Source: Pyrrhosoma nymphula
Taxonomy: Eukaryota; Arthropoda; Insecta; Odonata; Coenagrionidae
Assembly (NCBI GenBank): GCA_963573305.1
Contig: OY754338.1
Span: 20,644,192-20,708,191 of the forward strand
Direction: 5' to 3'
Length of the DNA: 64,000 bases
A model generated the notes under the pieces. The model saw only the letters and a program-made list of their open reading frames with translations, did no database searches and was not told where the DNA came from. Shown here one piece after another: positions 23,290 through 33,915 of the stretch. Each line of letters opens with the position of its first letter. The stretch's first letter is position 1. The position numbers were made by a program, and so were the translations under genes.

Positions 23290-23830
23290 ATGCGTAAAGT
23301 GTTTTCGGAGCGAAACGGCTGCAGCCGCAACTCTTTCTGTCAGAAAATTTGTTTCAAATAACTGTTGAAAACAACAGATTAGTTACGTAATCTTGCCTCA
23401 GCAGTGCCGCGCCGTTGCGGTCTTCGTTGTGCAGCGGCAACTGATAGCTGAAGCTGACTGCTTCGTATTCTATAATGTTCCACTTGCACTGCACGTTTGG
23501 CTGCGTTGCGGTTATAAGCAACAATTCGTTGGATTTCAATCTGTTGCAGGCGGTTTCCGGTTAATTTAGCCAACACATGTCCGCCCGTCGTTGCATATGG
23601 AACTAAACTGTGAAGTATCTTTCGTGAATCAAAATGAAAATGTTACTTTTTTAAGTGAAATATCTCTTACTACATAGAATACAGAACTATCAGCAATGAT
23701 CTAACAGCGCCGATTGATCACCCGCTGTTTGGTGTACTTCTATCTGTTGTACGCAACAGGATGCTTCACGGCACTGTTAAGATTTAAAACTGTTTCGGTA
23801 GCGAAACAGTTACAATGAGATCGTTGTGTT
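23290..23830 (-). mobile_element. Repeat-like block with basic Arg/Gln-rich open frame
   Basis: On the minus strand, 23379-23576 reads as 65 residues rich in Arg, Gln and Ala, including RNAAKRAVQVEHYRIRSSQ. This loosely recalls arginine-rich repeat segments at the start of some mobile-element proteins, but I cannot assign a family. Flanking it are similar GC-rich phrases, TTTCGGAGCGAAAC near 23305 and TTTCGGTAGCGAAAC at 23793-23807. The latter sits in the perfect palindrome AACTGTTTCG/CGAAACAGTT at 23788-23811. It is probably a fragment of a dispersed repeat. Confidence 0.35.
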
Positions 23831-23981
23831 ATTTTAGTGCGACCACTAATGCTGATTATTGAACATTCCCCACCATTCATATCGCATGCGTGTTTCTAAC
23901 CCACCTAGCACCCACCCCCAGGTTGGGACTTCCCTCTCAAGGCTAAATAGAAGAGCAAAGGGTCTATATGTTTCCACTCAC

Positions 23982-24142
23982 CGTCCATTTCTCGTTGCGC
24001 ATCACTTCTCCGTCCAGGAGCCACGTGATCTTGGCGGGCGGCACGGAGCCCCAAGCCTCACAGCGATGCGTGCTCTCGCGGCCCGCCGACAGGTGGACCC
24101 GTGTATCCTTGCGCTCCGGGATCACCACGGCCAGTGGCTTCA
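23982..24142 (-). CDS. Sidestep-family Ig domain exon, first half of Ig3
   Basis: A 161-nt internal exon (two bases plus 53 codons), bounded on the minus strand by a CCATTGCAG acceptor and a GTGAGT donor. It reads KPLAVVIPERKDTRVHLSAG, then a short stretch with the B-strand Cys (HRCEAWGSVPP), then AKITWLLDGE. The KPL start, LSAG, and GSxPPA-x-ITW are the hallmarks of Sidestep-family Ig3. The conserved Cys and Trp of the Ig fold are present. It enters in phase 1 and leaves in phase 0, and joins the exon at 20193-20337 to complete one phase 1-1 Ig module. The exon is GC-rich against AT-rich introns. The upstream Ig2 exon was not identified. Confidence 0.88.
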
Positions 24143-24810
24143 CTGCAATGGAAGACGTGAGAAAGTGGCAATCAGCAGGGGGGAGTAACTCATAACTGAT
24201 GAGGAAATTGGGGTGTTATGAATATTTACGGGGTGTAGGAAGTGCAAAAAGAGAAACTCTCTAGCCATGAACCTCCTCTTAACGGAACACAGAAAGGGAT
24301 CCGAAATTTTCACGCTACATCCGTCGAAAGGAATTACTAAAATGTTCTCTTCATCTGACAACCAAGTAGAGATAGGGATTCCATTTAAATATATATCCAC
24401 GACTAACAATGTTTGAATCAGTGTCATCCTCCAGGTTTTATTTTTGAAAGGAAGACAATATTTTAACAACTACTTCAATTGACCTTTTGGAGGAGAGGGA
24501 TCAAGATAAGTTTGAAGACTTCAGCCTAAAAGATGTGGAAATTCATTTTTCCTTCTCATTTTTCCTTTGTCTGTCAAATATGTTATCCGAAATGTCATAT
24601 GCTGATATCATAAAAACAAATTAATTTGAGGAATACAATTAACGACGCGTAACAAAAAAACCTTAAGAGAGAAAAAACTAATAAATTACGATATGTGAAA
24701 TTATCAAAATTCGCTCTAGGATTTCTTATATTTTGATGTAAACCATAGAAACTGTCAACATTTAAATATATTGAGTTAAGGAAAAGGCTGATGAAAAGGT
24801 GCGTGCTTTG
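24143..24810. other. Upstream intron stretch of the Sidestep-like gene
   Basis: No exon or repeat recognised. It is presumed intronic because the exon at 23982-24142 has a clear acceptor. Confidence 0.4.
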
Positions 24811-25190
24811 TATGGGGCGGAAACGTGGACGCTGAGGAAAGGAGATATTCGAAATGTGGACATAGAGACGGATGATGGGAGTGAATTGGAGAGACAGAAG
24901 GAGAAATGAAGAGGTCCTAAAGAGCGCAGGAGAGGCGATAAAGTTGATGGGGGTGATTTTGAAAAGGTAAAAGGGCTGGATTGGCCACTTCTTAAGACAT
25001 GGGGGAATATTGAAGACGGCGGTTGAAGGGGCAGTTGTGGGAAGGAGCAGAATGGGACGGAGGCGTACAAAGATGTTGGATGGACTGAAGGGAAGAGATG
25101 GATATGGTGAATTGAAGAGACTGGCTTTGGAGAGGAGATTGTAAAAGAGAACGCCAAGGACCTGCTCAATGGCATAGCACTCAATGATGA
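24811..25190 (+). pseudogene. LINE (non-LTR retrotransposon) 3' end, frameshifted
   Basis: The plus strand reads YGAETWTLRK from about 24811. After a frameshift near 24865 it reads RRMMGVNWRDRRRNEEVLK, then an in-frame stop, then GWIGHFLRHGGILKTAVEGA, GRRRTKMLDGLK and YGELKRLALERR. These blocks (YGxETW, W-x-D-x-x-x-NEEVL, GWIGHxLRHG, GKxxxGRRRxKxLD) are the familiar C-terminal tail of a common animal LINE reverse-transcriptase protein. The upstream RT domain is missing, typical 5' truncation. At least one frameshift and one stop show it is dead. It is oriented opposite to the Sidestep-like gene. Confidence 0.88.
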
Positions 25191-25576
25191 TGAGACGAAA
25201 AGCCGATACTTTGTAGGAGCCTATATAGAATTGATTTTTAAATGGGAACCGTTGGTCCCGAGTGAAATGTATTTACGTGGAATTACAAATTTACTCTTCT
25301 CGTTCAAAATGCTGAGCAAATTCTATTATGTCACGCCAGAGACAACGGGTTAAAAAAAAACAAATTGTTTGGAATGCGAGGCTCCAGTCCTTTCTGGGAA
25401 AATTTTATATGCCGTTGAGTAAGTCGCAGCATAAAGTACGCAAAACCAACGAGTTCTTAGATTAGCCTTATTATCCACAGATCGGTGAGATGGCCAAGAT
25501 GAAACCAGATTCCAAGTAGAAGGCAGTGATTGCTCATACGCCACCTTGAAGATTTTCCTTAATGGATGAGTATCGC
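25191..25576. other. Non-coding spacer
   Basis: No feature recognised between the LINE tail and the PLE insertion. Confidence 0.4.
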
Positions 25577-25918
25577 AGATACTATTTATAATTAAATATA
25601 TATTATTTTTACTTCGGGAGATATAGGTCAATAGATTTGAAAGGTATTTCACTTTGCCAACGTTTCGTATGTGTATGCATGCTTCTTCGGGGCTTTAGTG
25701 AAAATTGTTGGGTGTATTGTACATTAGTTGAATTTGTTTTACAATTTTGGTACATAGTTATTTAATAAATATGGATGCATATAAATTTTCATGTTACCTC
25801 AGAGAGAGTTCCTTCTAAATTGCTAAGTGATTAATTCGCTGCAATTTATTATTTTTTTGACAATTGTTGTAAAATTAGATAATTTCAAAAATCAAAATAT
25901 AATTAATTCTTGTTATAA

Positions 25919-26105
25919 CAGAGGGTTGTCCAACCTGCAAGGCTTCAAGGGCCACAATTTATCCTTTTATATGGTTGCGGGCCATATAGTAATATATTAT
26001 TATTTTTAAAGTAACAATAAGAAACAACGTAAGGTATAATTATAAAAATAAATTTCTGTATTTTTGTCTAATAACCTTACGCGGGCCACCAGGTTGACAA
26101 CCCTG
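25919..26105. mobile_element. hAT-type MITE nested in the PLE
   Basis: Termini CAGAGGGTTGTCCAACCTG and, inverted from the other end, CAGGGTTGTCAACCTGG form hAT-style inverted repeats. The 8-bp flanks TGTTATAA (25911-25918) and TAATATAA (26106-26113) agree at six of eight positions, compatible with an aged 8-bp hAT duplication. Length is 187 bp and it has no coding capacity. Its position between the endonuclease remnant and the left arm shows it inserted after the PLE. Confidence 0.75.
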
Positions 26106-26590
26106 TAATATAACATATCAAATTACAATACATTTTACTTAATTTGACGATGTCTGTTTTTATTGCAGGATGTTTTGTTTTTGGTTATGTGCACCATTTC
26201 TTTGAAGAATCTTTTAGATAGGTTAGGGTCTGAATCTATTATTTTTGTGGGTTCGATATTAAAAGTGTGGTAATTTTTATGGCATGATCTGCCAATGCAC
26301 GTAATTGATTTTTAGATTTTATTGAAGTTTAATGCTGGGAGATATTTTTTCAGATATTGCGATCTTTGGACCACATACATAATGTTAACATCACTACATG
26401 GTAATGAATAAACTACGTTCCTTTTCAGTCATTTCGGAGTTTCAGGTTTTAATTTCAAATAAATCAATTTGTGTCGAGTTTCATGATTCTTATGCGCTAT
26501 TTTAAAATCCTTGTTTTTCAATATTCTTGCTATTTGTTCAGGTAGACCTTTTATATAAATGATTCCTCGATACTGAGCTGTATTTATGTT
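26106..26590 (-). pseudogene. PLE GIY-YIG endonuclease domain, degenerate
   Basis: Minus-strand fragments read QYRGIIYIKGLPEQIARILK, then HKNHETR and, after a stop, RNVVYSLPCSD, IMYVVQRSQYLKKYLPAL, ITCIGRSCHKNYH, KIIDSDPNLSKRFFKEMVHI, and in another frame KTDIVKLSKMYCNL. The order fits a PLE C-terminus: a Y-I-x-G-L-x-E linker, the VVYxxPC and Y-x-x-Q-R/S-x-x-L-K core of the GIY-YIG nuclease, a Cys/His-containing stretch, the K-I-[IL]-D-x-[ED] block, and the D-x-x-x-L-S-x-x-Y end. At least two stops and one frameshift are present, and the canonical GIG/GQ residues read V-V-Q. It is dead, but its family identity is clear. Confidence 0.85.
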
Positions 26591-26910
26591 TTACATGTTA
26601 GTTGTATTGATTGATTTTTGTTTCTGAGAAGAACCTTTTTTAGAATAAATTTAATCTCTCCGAGGTAACTGGAAAATTACATGTATCCATATTTTTTAAA
26701 TAAATATGTACCAAAATTGTAAAAAAAAACTCAATTTATGTACAGTACACCCAATATTTTGCATCTTCATACACAATTACACATGCCAAACGTCGGAAAT
26801 GAGGAAAAATATCTTTTTTAAATTTGTTGACCTGTATCTCCAGAAAAAAGATATATATTGAATTATTAAAAAAGAGATCATGGAGTAGAATTATCTAGAT
26901 ACCATTTATA

Positions 26911-28330
26911 GTTCCTAACCACAGTAAAATACGGAATATGTTAAAAAAAAACAAATAATATTCGAACTTCGAAGCAATATTAGTCATCACTATTAGTTTG
27001 ACAGAGCAAATACGAGGTGGACTACCACATACATAACATCATTTAATTGATAGCTAATCACATTGCTTCACTCCTAAGATAATTATGATGGTGACATATC
27101 TCAGGGAGATATGGACAACGTTCATTCCAATTTGCTCATCAGTGCAGTTGCCACAAAACTTTGCACTTCGATATACGTAAATGATGATAGAATTCACAAA
27201 TTTTTATCTTTTGATAAATTATATAAATATCATTTTTAAGGTAATTTATTTTTATTTTGATCAACATAGGTATTACCCTTAGGAATACGATGGAAAAGTG
27301 TTTCACATGCTAGTCCAAATTAAAAGAAAAAGAAATGTTTCCAAGTGGTTACTTCGACCGAGGACAGAAACGTCCAAAAGGTATTCATACTGGATAGAAC
27401 GCAGACACCCTTTACCAGTGACTCCCGAAAGGTGCACCACGGCTCCCCGGGGAGCCTCGGCGTCATAACAGGGGCAACGCGAATTACTGTAAAAGCTTCA
27501 TAATTAATTCCAATTTGTTTACTTACAGAAATAGAGGCCACATACAGAATAATAAGTCATAACAGAAAAAGAAGTCGTTTGTAGAAAAAGAGGTTGTATC
27601 TCTTTGTTAAAAATCTAAAATTAATCGAACTTCTATAAGATGCGCAACTGCGCAGTTAGAAACTTCAAAATGCGCCAAAGAAAAAGGATTATGTTTCAAA
27701 TCTCGCCAGAGGGAAGCTGTCTAAATCTATGCGGTAAACCTTTGACTTTGCAAAAGGATCATGTATCAGTAATAACGGATTTTAATTCTGTTTTCGAATT
27801 CGTAGTTGTGCGAAGCTGGGTTTTCAGCGATCACTTTGATACAGAGCAAGAGCATCGAGCAAAAATCAACGAAGAAAATGAAATGAGAGTGGCAGTGTCC
27901 AGTTTGAGTCCATGGATTAAGAAAATGCTCAGTGGTATGCAGGCTCATCCATCCCATTAATTATTAATTTAATGTAAATGAAATGAATAACAAATAAATT
28001 GACGAATTTTTGTTCAATGTGCAGGTGCACGGGCTATGTTTATTTGTATTTCATATTTATTATTATCCACACTTTTACTTAAGGTAGGCCACCGTGGGAA
28101 AATCTTAATTAAAAATAGGCGCTGCGACTCGACAAAGTTTGGAAAATAATTCCTTATACAGTTTTATTGTAATACTTAGAATTAATTCATTAAAAATTAA
28201 GACACTTTGATTAAAATACTGAAAGCGCTTCTTCTGTGCAAGTATTCTGTTAGCTATTATTTGCATGGAATTATTTATACGCCGTACCATTTTGTTAACC
28301 AGTGTGTAACTTATGTGGCTGTTTTGAGTG
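26911..28330. other. Non-coding stretch with one weak exon candidate
   Basis: Mostly AT-rich with no recognised repeat. On the minus strand, 27416-27486 (71 nt) is bounded by a TTTTACAG acceptor and a GTAAAG donor and is GC-rich. In the frame ending in phase 1 it would fit the phase-1 acceptor of the exon at 24142. The encoded peptide (including CYDAEAPRGAVVHLSGVT) does not resemble the Sidestep Ig2 end I would expect, so I do not call it. Confidence 0.3.
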
Positions 28331-28790
28331 CAACAGTGCCCGCGAAGTGCTCGAGGACGAGCGTGTTGAGAAGGATCCAAGCGCTCCCCCGTAGCAAACG
28401 GAATTTCAATGGAACGAGATTACAGAGGCGTTAGCTGCTCCCTCTCTCTCGCTTTAGACCCCGTGCATGATGACCTTTTGACATCCGATCCGAGGACCAC
28501 CTGAGCACAGCACCACTCATACCCTGTCCCTCTACGAGGGATTGTGTCGACGCTCTCCGCCCGATCTCAATCAGCGACGCGACGCGCGGTCGCAGGGTTT
28601 TTAGATGATGATACGGACGCCCGGCGTCGGGTCGCGGGCGCCACCGAGCGGAGGCGCCGAGGGTCGCGTCGCTACACGAGCGAAAGCGCATGCGCACGAG
28701 TGGTTAGGATGCACCGCGTTGGAGCAAGTTGCGTCGGACGAATGAACGCGCGGGAGAGGAGCGGGTCCTGCTCCTCCTTTTATGTCGGAC
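28331..28790. promoter_or_regulatory. CpG-rich patch, possible promoter or CpG island
   Basis: Dense CG dinucleotides (for example GCGACGCGACGCGCGGTCGC near 28570) contrast with the flanks. Overlapping ORFs on both strands are a by-product of composition. It lies about 4.2 kb upstream of the Sidestep-like exons in their reading direction, but those encode Ig3, so this is unlikely to be that gene's only promoter. No TATA or initiator cluster decides a direction. Confidence 0.3.
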
Positions 28791-29236
28791 GAAACCGCCA
28801 ATTCGCCAACACACAAGATCTATGAAACCAACTCATCCAATTAGAGCTGCGCCTACATGCTACATTCCTGCCATTTAGTTGCCGTAGTTAGAAACTCACG
28901 GGTTTGCCGGCAGAGACACTTGAAAATCAATTGCGAACACCAAAGAGAGATATAATTTTTTATAAATAAATTTCAAGTAGAAAATCAAAGGATGAGATAA
29001 GGAACATTCTACATTTTATTTATTTTCACAAAAACGCAATTCGTGATAAAAATGCAAACGTTGCCGTACGGAGATCAATTTATTTCCACTGCCAAATTCT
29101 TAGAGCAACTTCAGCCGTTTTGGAAAATACACCGAACCACGGCTGCAGCGCAATGAGTGCTGCTGTTCTCAATTATACGCTGTCCAGCTTCGCTCATGGT
29201 AAAGAGGGCTACTGTCCCCTTCTATTTCGAGAGAAT
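28791..29236. other. Non-coding spacer
   Basis: Nothing recognised. Confidence 0.4.
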
Positions 29237-29246
29237 AGTTATTGAA

Positions 29247-29447
29247 TACGTCAAAATATTGTTTCGGGGACCATGTTTGTCCAGCATTGTTCATGTTGGG
29301 TAACCTGCGTCACGATTTTAAACAAGCCAATGTTTCTTCTCCTTTGCCGGAGACCTCGTCATTAGCCCTGACGAGGTCTCCAGCAAAGGAGAAGGTTGAG
29401 TTTTTAAAAATCCTGAAGTGGGTTACCCACAAAGAAAATTGCCAAAC
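29247..29447. mobile_element. Palindromic PLE-like insertion, family B
   Basis: Nested inverted arms span about 29294-29432, from GGGTAACC through TTCTCCTTTGCCGGAGACCT to its complement. About 47 bp of unpaired extension lies on the left only. A perfect 10-bp duplication AGTTATTGAA flanks it (29237-29246 and 29448-29457). On the minus strand the left arm has ATGACGA, a GTCTCC/GGAGAA stem and GAAAC (complement at 29332-29336). The right arm has CTGACGA at 29368-29374 but lacks GAAAC. The architecture matches the other palindromic insertions although the sequence is unrelated. The 121-codon ORF across it is a shadow. Confidence 0.7.
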
Positions 29448-29814
29448 AGTTATTGAAGAGTTTCTGGCCGCCTATTGCCAAGAGGCGGCGTTTAGCCAAA
29501 TCGTGGTATTTTTTCTTATTAGTGTTTTTTATCAATTAAATCGGCACTTCTCAAACTCTCTAATATTCAAGTGTTACCTACCCCCATGCACACTAGCTAA
29601 AAACTAATAGTTTGACTAATTAATTTAAAAATAACGCGTATGCTTCCTTCGCCCCTAGTATAAATTAAAAACTTCAACCTCTAAATTAGAGTGCTCTATG
29701 TTATGCTCTATATATGGTTTCGACAGCCAGTCTCTCTCAATCCAGCTAGTGATATCTTACAATGAGATGCGTAAATAATTAAGGAAAATGATAGCTTCCA
29801 TTCCTTTGTCTATT

Positions 29815-30260
29815 AACAGTCAACATTTGCTTTGGAAAGAATAGATGTCGGCAGCCATCCCATAGCCTCTACGAACCACTTCCAGAAGAGTGAAAGCACA
29901 TGGAGTGCAATTGAGCGCCAAAATCTGTCCCGAAACGACGCGACCCTGGACGATGACACCGTATTGCGACTGCCGACGTGGACGAGCGGAACTAAAAACA
30001 ACGGAGAGACGATTCGCGGACGCGGGGCCAGAACAATTGCCTCTCGACGAGGGCTGTCTGAGTGAAGTGTTCGCCCCACAGGGGGGAGGGGGGTAAAGGA
30101 TTTTTCGAGCATGGCGGGATTTCGGAAAGGGAGAAATTTGTACCATTTGTGTTAGCAGACAGGGCATGAGAAATGCGACCACCTCGCCCGGAATAAAGCA
30201 ATTATTCGTCGCTGTGCAAAGCGCCTGGCGGCAGGGAAAGCCTCGCGGTAGGCGCATGTT
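29815..30260 (-). other. Moderately GC-rich open segment, unknown
   Basis: The minus strand is open for 145 codons, including YGVIVQGRVVSGQILALNC near its C-terminal end. The plus strand is also partly open. The composition is more balanced than the flanks, but I recognise no domain and no confident splice borders. It may be a decayed mobile-element fragment or an unidentified exon. Confidence 0.25.
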
Positions 30261-30625
30261 GAAGAGGCGCCAGCCAGTTGTTCCATTTTTTAGAAGAGCC
30301 TAAAGGGAGAGAATATCACCACGGCAAAATTGGCAGCATAGGCATTTCACCAAAACTTGTCCATAGGAATAGACAGCAGATAACGATACACATGGGCTTT
30401 ATGCACAGTGACACATGATATATGTTTATCAATTCAATCGGAAGTTGTATACTATACTCATGGTGAACCGACATTTTGAATATGAGTCAAATATAACGTT
30501 ACAAGTAATAAAATGGAAACTTTTGATGTAAATAATATACATAAAGGTATATTCTCGGCTGCAGGCATATTAGAATCAAGATACTGAAACTCCCTTCATC
30601 GGCTGCAGGAATATTTCTTACTTCA

Positions 30626-30860
30626 TCTACACCTACATCTACATATTACCCCGCAAGCCGCCTCAATAGGCGTGTGGCGGGGGATGTTAGGACACTAGCC
30701 GTTTACATATAAAATGGACACGCTCTAATAAAATTACGCCTAGCATTTATTATAGTCCCTTATTGTTCGGGGGAAAAACGAATTCCCATACCTATCCGTT
30801 CGGCAAAATATATCTCTTAATTTAACGTTTCTGTCGGACCTGGAAATATTATATGGTAAT
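30626..30860 (+). repeat. Dispersed insect-type repeat with CCCGCAAGCC hairpin
   Basis: Begins with CACCTACATCTACATATTAC, then a stem CCCGCAAGCCGCCT / GGCGTGTGGCGGGG around 30650-30680. It continues with CGAATTCCCATACCTATCCG, TTCGGCAAAATAT and GTCGGACCTGGAAATAT. From memory this arrangement recurs in many insect genomes as a dispersed repeat, probably a retrotransposon non-coding end. It carries no ORF. Short ATGGTA repeats follow near 30880. Confidence 0.55.
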
Positions 30861-31615
30861 GGTCTGTCGGGAATAATGGTAATGGTAATGGTATGGGAAA
30901 TAATGGTCTGTCGCTATAAGATACTTATGATATTTTCTCATGTAAAATCACTTTTTTCCTCTTCACAACCAAAATATCTGCCTTCGTTATTTTTCCTAAA
31001 ATGCAGGAGCTATATTTAAATGCACAGGGTTGTAATATTTTAATGGCACATTTATGAGAAAGTAAAGAACATTACGTATTTTTAAATTCCACAAGGAGGA
31101 CGCAACTACATGAGTATCATCACTATGTAAAAAAATCAATTGTAAACTACTTAACTGCTGAAAAAATAAAAATAATTTCTTTTAAAACTACAGCCAATAT
31201 AATTGCTGAGTAGATATAGCTGAGATTCTAGCAATATAACATTTTGAAGCGAAGCGTTATCTAGTTAAACTTAGAGATGCCAAAATATCTCAACAAGCAA
31301 AAAGTTAGCTAGTAAGCAATTTGGAAAGTTAGTAAACCAAGAGTGTTGGTGTGTTACACTAACTGGAAGAAACGGATAATATGCCTGAACAGCCAGTACA
31401 ATATACGTAATCCCAGTAACGTCAAAAATTTTCACATTGTAAACTAACACGTATCTTACGACTGCACGCGGAACTGTGAACGATATTCACTTTTTTCCGC
31501 AACGAGATTTGGCTAAATTATGCAGCTAACCGGTAAGCTAGTAGCTAGCTAGTAAGGTATGCTAATATTTGTATCGTTATTACGCATTCGTAGTCGATCT
31601 CAATTTGGATGTTTG
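30861..31615. other. AT-rich non-coding stretch
   Basis: Nothing recognised. Confidence 0.4.
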
Positions 31616-31830
31616 GAGGGCGATGGATGTGCATCCTACAGGGGTGGGTAAATCAGTGGGAGGGGACGGAGGGCCCACATGATTAGCCCATCTCTCCCTC
31701 CCTAAGAGGCACCCCCACACCCCTTGCTCCCCCACCCACCCTTACCCACCTCCCACCCCATATCCCACGGCCACTAAAAGCTACCGCCCCAGCCGTTCGG
31801 AACTCCACTCCGAGCGGATGACGAGAGGAG
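31616..31830. repeat. C-rich low-complexity segment
   Basis: Runs of CCCACC, CTCCC and CCCCAC units at about 31690-31770 on the plus strand. It generates long but low-complexity ORFs with no family match. Confidence 0.5.
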
Positions 31831-32439
31831 GGAAATGCGAAATTATTCAGAGCTTTCGTTGCGGCTGTTATGCTGTGCTTAATGACGAGGGAAAGGCACA
31901 GACTCCAGAAAGGCACTAATTGTGGCCGAGGGACCGAACTTTATTCCCGTGGCATCCTGGTCTCGTTTCCTCTCCGGGAATCCCTTGCACACACCCACAC
32001 CTACCCTGGTGCCGCTAAGTTCGATAAGTTTACCCTTTGCGTACCCTAAGGCTTTCTTTCTGCAGGACGAATCATATTCAGATGAAGGATTGGTGTGTCC
32101 ACCACGGAGAACAGTATCCTGCATAAATGAACAAATGCTTCACCTTATTCTGAAGACCTAAAGGACCATCCATCCGCTTCTTAAAAGTACATCTATTCCA
32201 AAAAGATAAACAAATTCATTTTTACATCATAGTGGATCACTAAATAAAACTTACCTGAATTGAGTCTCTTTAATTTTATTCGTCTCAATTCTTAATATAA
32301 ATTTCGGGTAGCAGCACGTCTTGATTACAAGTAAAATTAAAAAAAAATAAAGACGAGTACATTAACATTAAATGATTCGGTGATTTCACTCAGTGAATTA
32401 TAAAATTGATATAATATTGTAACATTGAAGTACAGTTGA

Positions 32440-32520
32440 CTATCAGGTTGGTAGGGTACTGGTTTCATTAAGTGGTTCACTGGTTAAAGAAAACCCCGGT
32501 TGGAATCTCGGTTTCAACCA
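32440..32520 (+). repeat. tRNA-like fragment, degraded
   Basis: A box A-like TGGTTCACTGG at 32473-32483 and a box B-like GGTTGGAATCTC at 32498-32509 lie in order but too close together for an intact tRNA. It is probably the head of an old SINE. Confidence 0.35.
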
Positions 32521-33547
32521 AATTTTCTCAGCAGTTTCTTGATTCATGGTCGAGTTCTATGTAGAGAGCACCTAAAGTGTATTTTTGATATCTAAGGATA
32601 GGGTACAATGCTGATTATGCCCCCTGGCGTCATTATTTAGGAACAGACTACTTCTGACGCCGGACTTCACTCTACCCTTATTCGGTCCACACAATCCTAC
32701 GCCTAATCCTACACACCTATCTTTAATAGTGTATATGGTCACAGATGTTGGAAGCCACTAGAAATATTCAACCCTAACCAATGAAATACTGTGTTTTGTT
32801 GAATAGATTACGCTCTATCTTTAACTGGTGATGGACAAGGCTACTAATCTTCGTCAAGGGTTCTCGTCGTTAGAATGAGTCGTTAAGGAAACGGAAGAAA
32901 ATAAGCCGCGGCAATAATTCGCGATCCTTTAGTATAATTTGAGTCAAGGAATATACCAATAGGCTATAAAGTTGGTTTTACGACCATATCGTAACCACAG
33001 GTTTTATTACCCCTCATTTCCAAATTCGTTAATTAAGGGCAAATGATATTCCTGTCTTTATTAAGAAAACAAACCCAACAACACTGGAATATAAACTGCC
33101 ATCAATGAAAGTTTGAACTGGTACGCAATAGCGAAATAAATTCAATATGTTTCAGGGACCAAAACCGAATTCATATTTAAGCTAGATTTTACAACCCCAG
33201 ATGTAGAATATAATTTTTATCGACAAATTATTCTTGCATGGAAACATTCCAGTGCAACGCATGGCACAAATAATGTATTTCATGGTCATTGATTGCAATT
33301 TATGATAGGACGGTAGTTGGTCTAACGACTGGAAAAAAGTAATTTTTGGATAGTTAGCAAAACGCCAATTTGGCACTTGAACTAACGGTGAATTAACGGC
33401 AGAAAGTTAGAGATATATTCCTCTCCTCCGAAAAAAGAACTTCAGTACAAACGATAACAGTGCCATAGAATACTCTCACGTCCGAAAGTTCACTGTATAC
33501 CTTTGTGAAAAATTTATAGTGTAGCTTTCTCTTGACTCGCTTCTTGC
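32521..33547. other. Non-coding stretch
   Basis: Nothing recognised beyond a possible SINE body up to about 32710. Confidence 0.4.
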
Positions 33548-33595
33548 CATCAATCTGAAATGAGCGGAAGTGATTCCGCTCATTTCAAATTGATG
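33548..33595. repeat. 21-bp-arm palindrome
   Basis: CATCAATCTGAAATGAGCGGA and its complement (one mismatch) flank five bases. No extension or target duplication was seen, so it is not grouped with the PLE-like palindromes. Confidence 0.75.
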
Positions 33596-33915
33596 ACCAT
33601 GAAAAAATGTGATTGATACGATTATCACGGCCGAATATGGAGTACAAGGGTTTGGTAGATCGCTTATATGCCAAATACAGCGAAAAAGTGGTAAGCGAAT
33701 AATTACAGATATACATGATGGGAGAGAAAACAGTGTGAGCCTGACGATAGCTCAAGACAGTCATGGGACAATGTAACAGGAGAAAAGGAATATTATGAGT
33801 CTAAAGAACGGGTGAGAATGTGCAAAACTATGCATATGGATTCAAAGGATATTTGCAACGGTATAGCAGTAAGGGATATTTAGCTACAGAAATCAGGTTG
33901 CTGAAATGTCTTAAG

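Larger units (their letters stand above)
20338..23981 (-). other. Phase-0 intron of the Sidestep-like gene
   Basis: A 3644-bp intron between the two halves of one Ig domain. Donor GTGAGT and acceptor TTTTCAG fit the consensus. It contains a GC-rich patch (21190-21650), a segment open on both strands (22180-22453), an inverted-repeat element (22590-23100) and a 0.5-kb repeat-like block (23290-23830). Confidence 0.75.
25591..26896 (-). mobile_element. Penelope-like element with inverted pseudo-LTR arms
   Basis: Arms at 25588-25808 and 26653-26870 are reverse complements over about 220 bp (GAGGTAAC, CATCCATATTT, TATGTACCAAAATTGTAAAA, ACACCCAA). A 13-of-14-bp duplication, AGATAC(T/C)ATTTATA, lies at 25577-25590 and 26897-26910. 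About 26 bp of non-repeated extension sits between the right arm and its duplication. Between the arms, on the minus strand, is a PLE GIY-YIG endonuclease remnant. The left arm, on the minus strand, contains CGAAGAAGCATGC and then GAAACGTTGG, a hammerhead-like motif typical of PLE pseudo-LTRs. Severe 5' truncation removed the reverse transcriptase. A hAT MITE is inserted inside. Confidence 0.85.

Noticed and set aside
24762..25184. 140-codon minus-strand Ser/Pro-rich ORF
   Set aside because: Shadow of the LINE tail that reads on the plus strand.
28431..28825. Arg-rich ORFs on both strands
   Set aside because: They follow from CpG-rich composition, with no domain and no splice support.
29242..29607. 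121-codon plus-strand ORF
   Set aside because: It runs through the family B palindrome. The peptide has no family and is best explained by the element.
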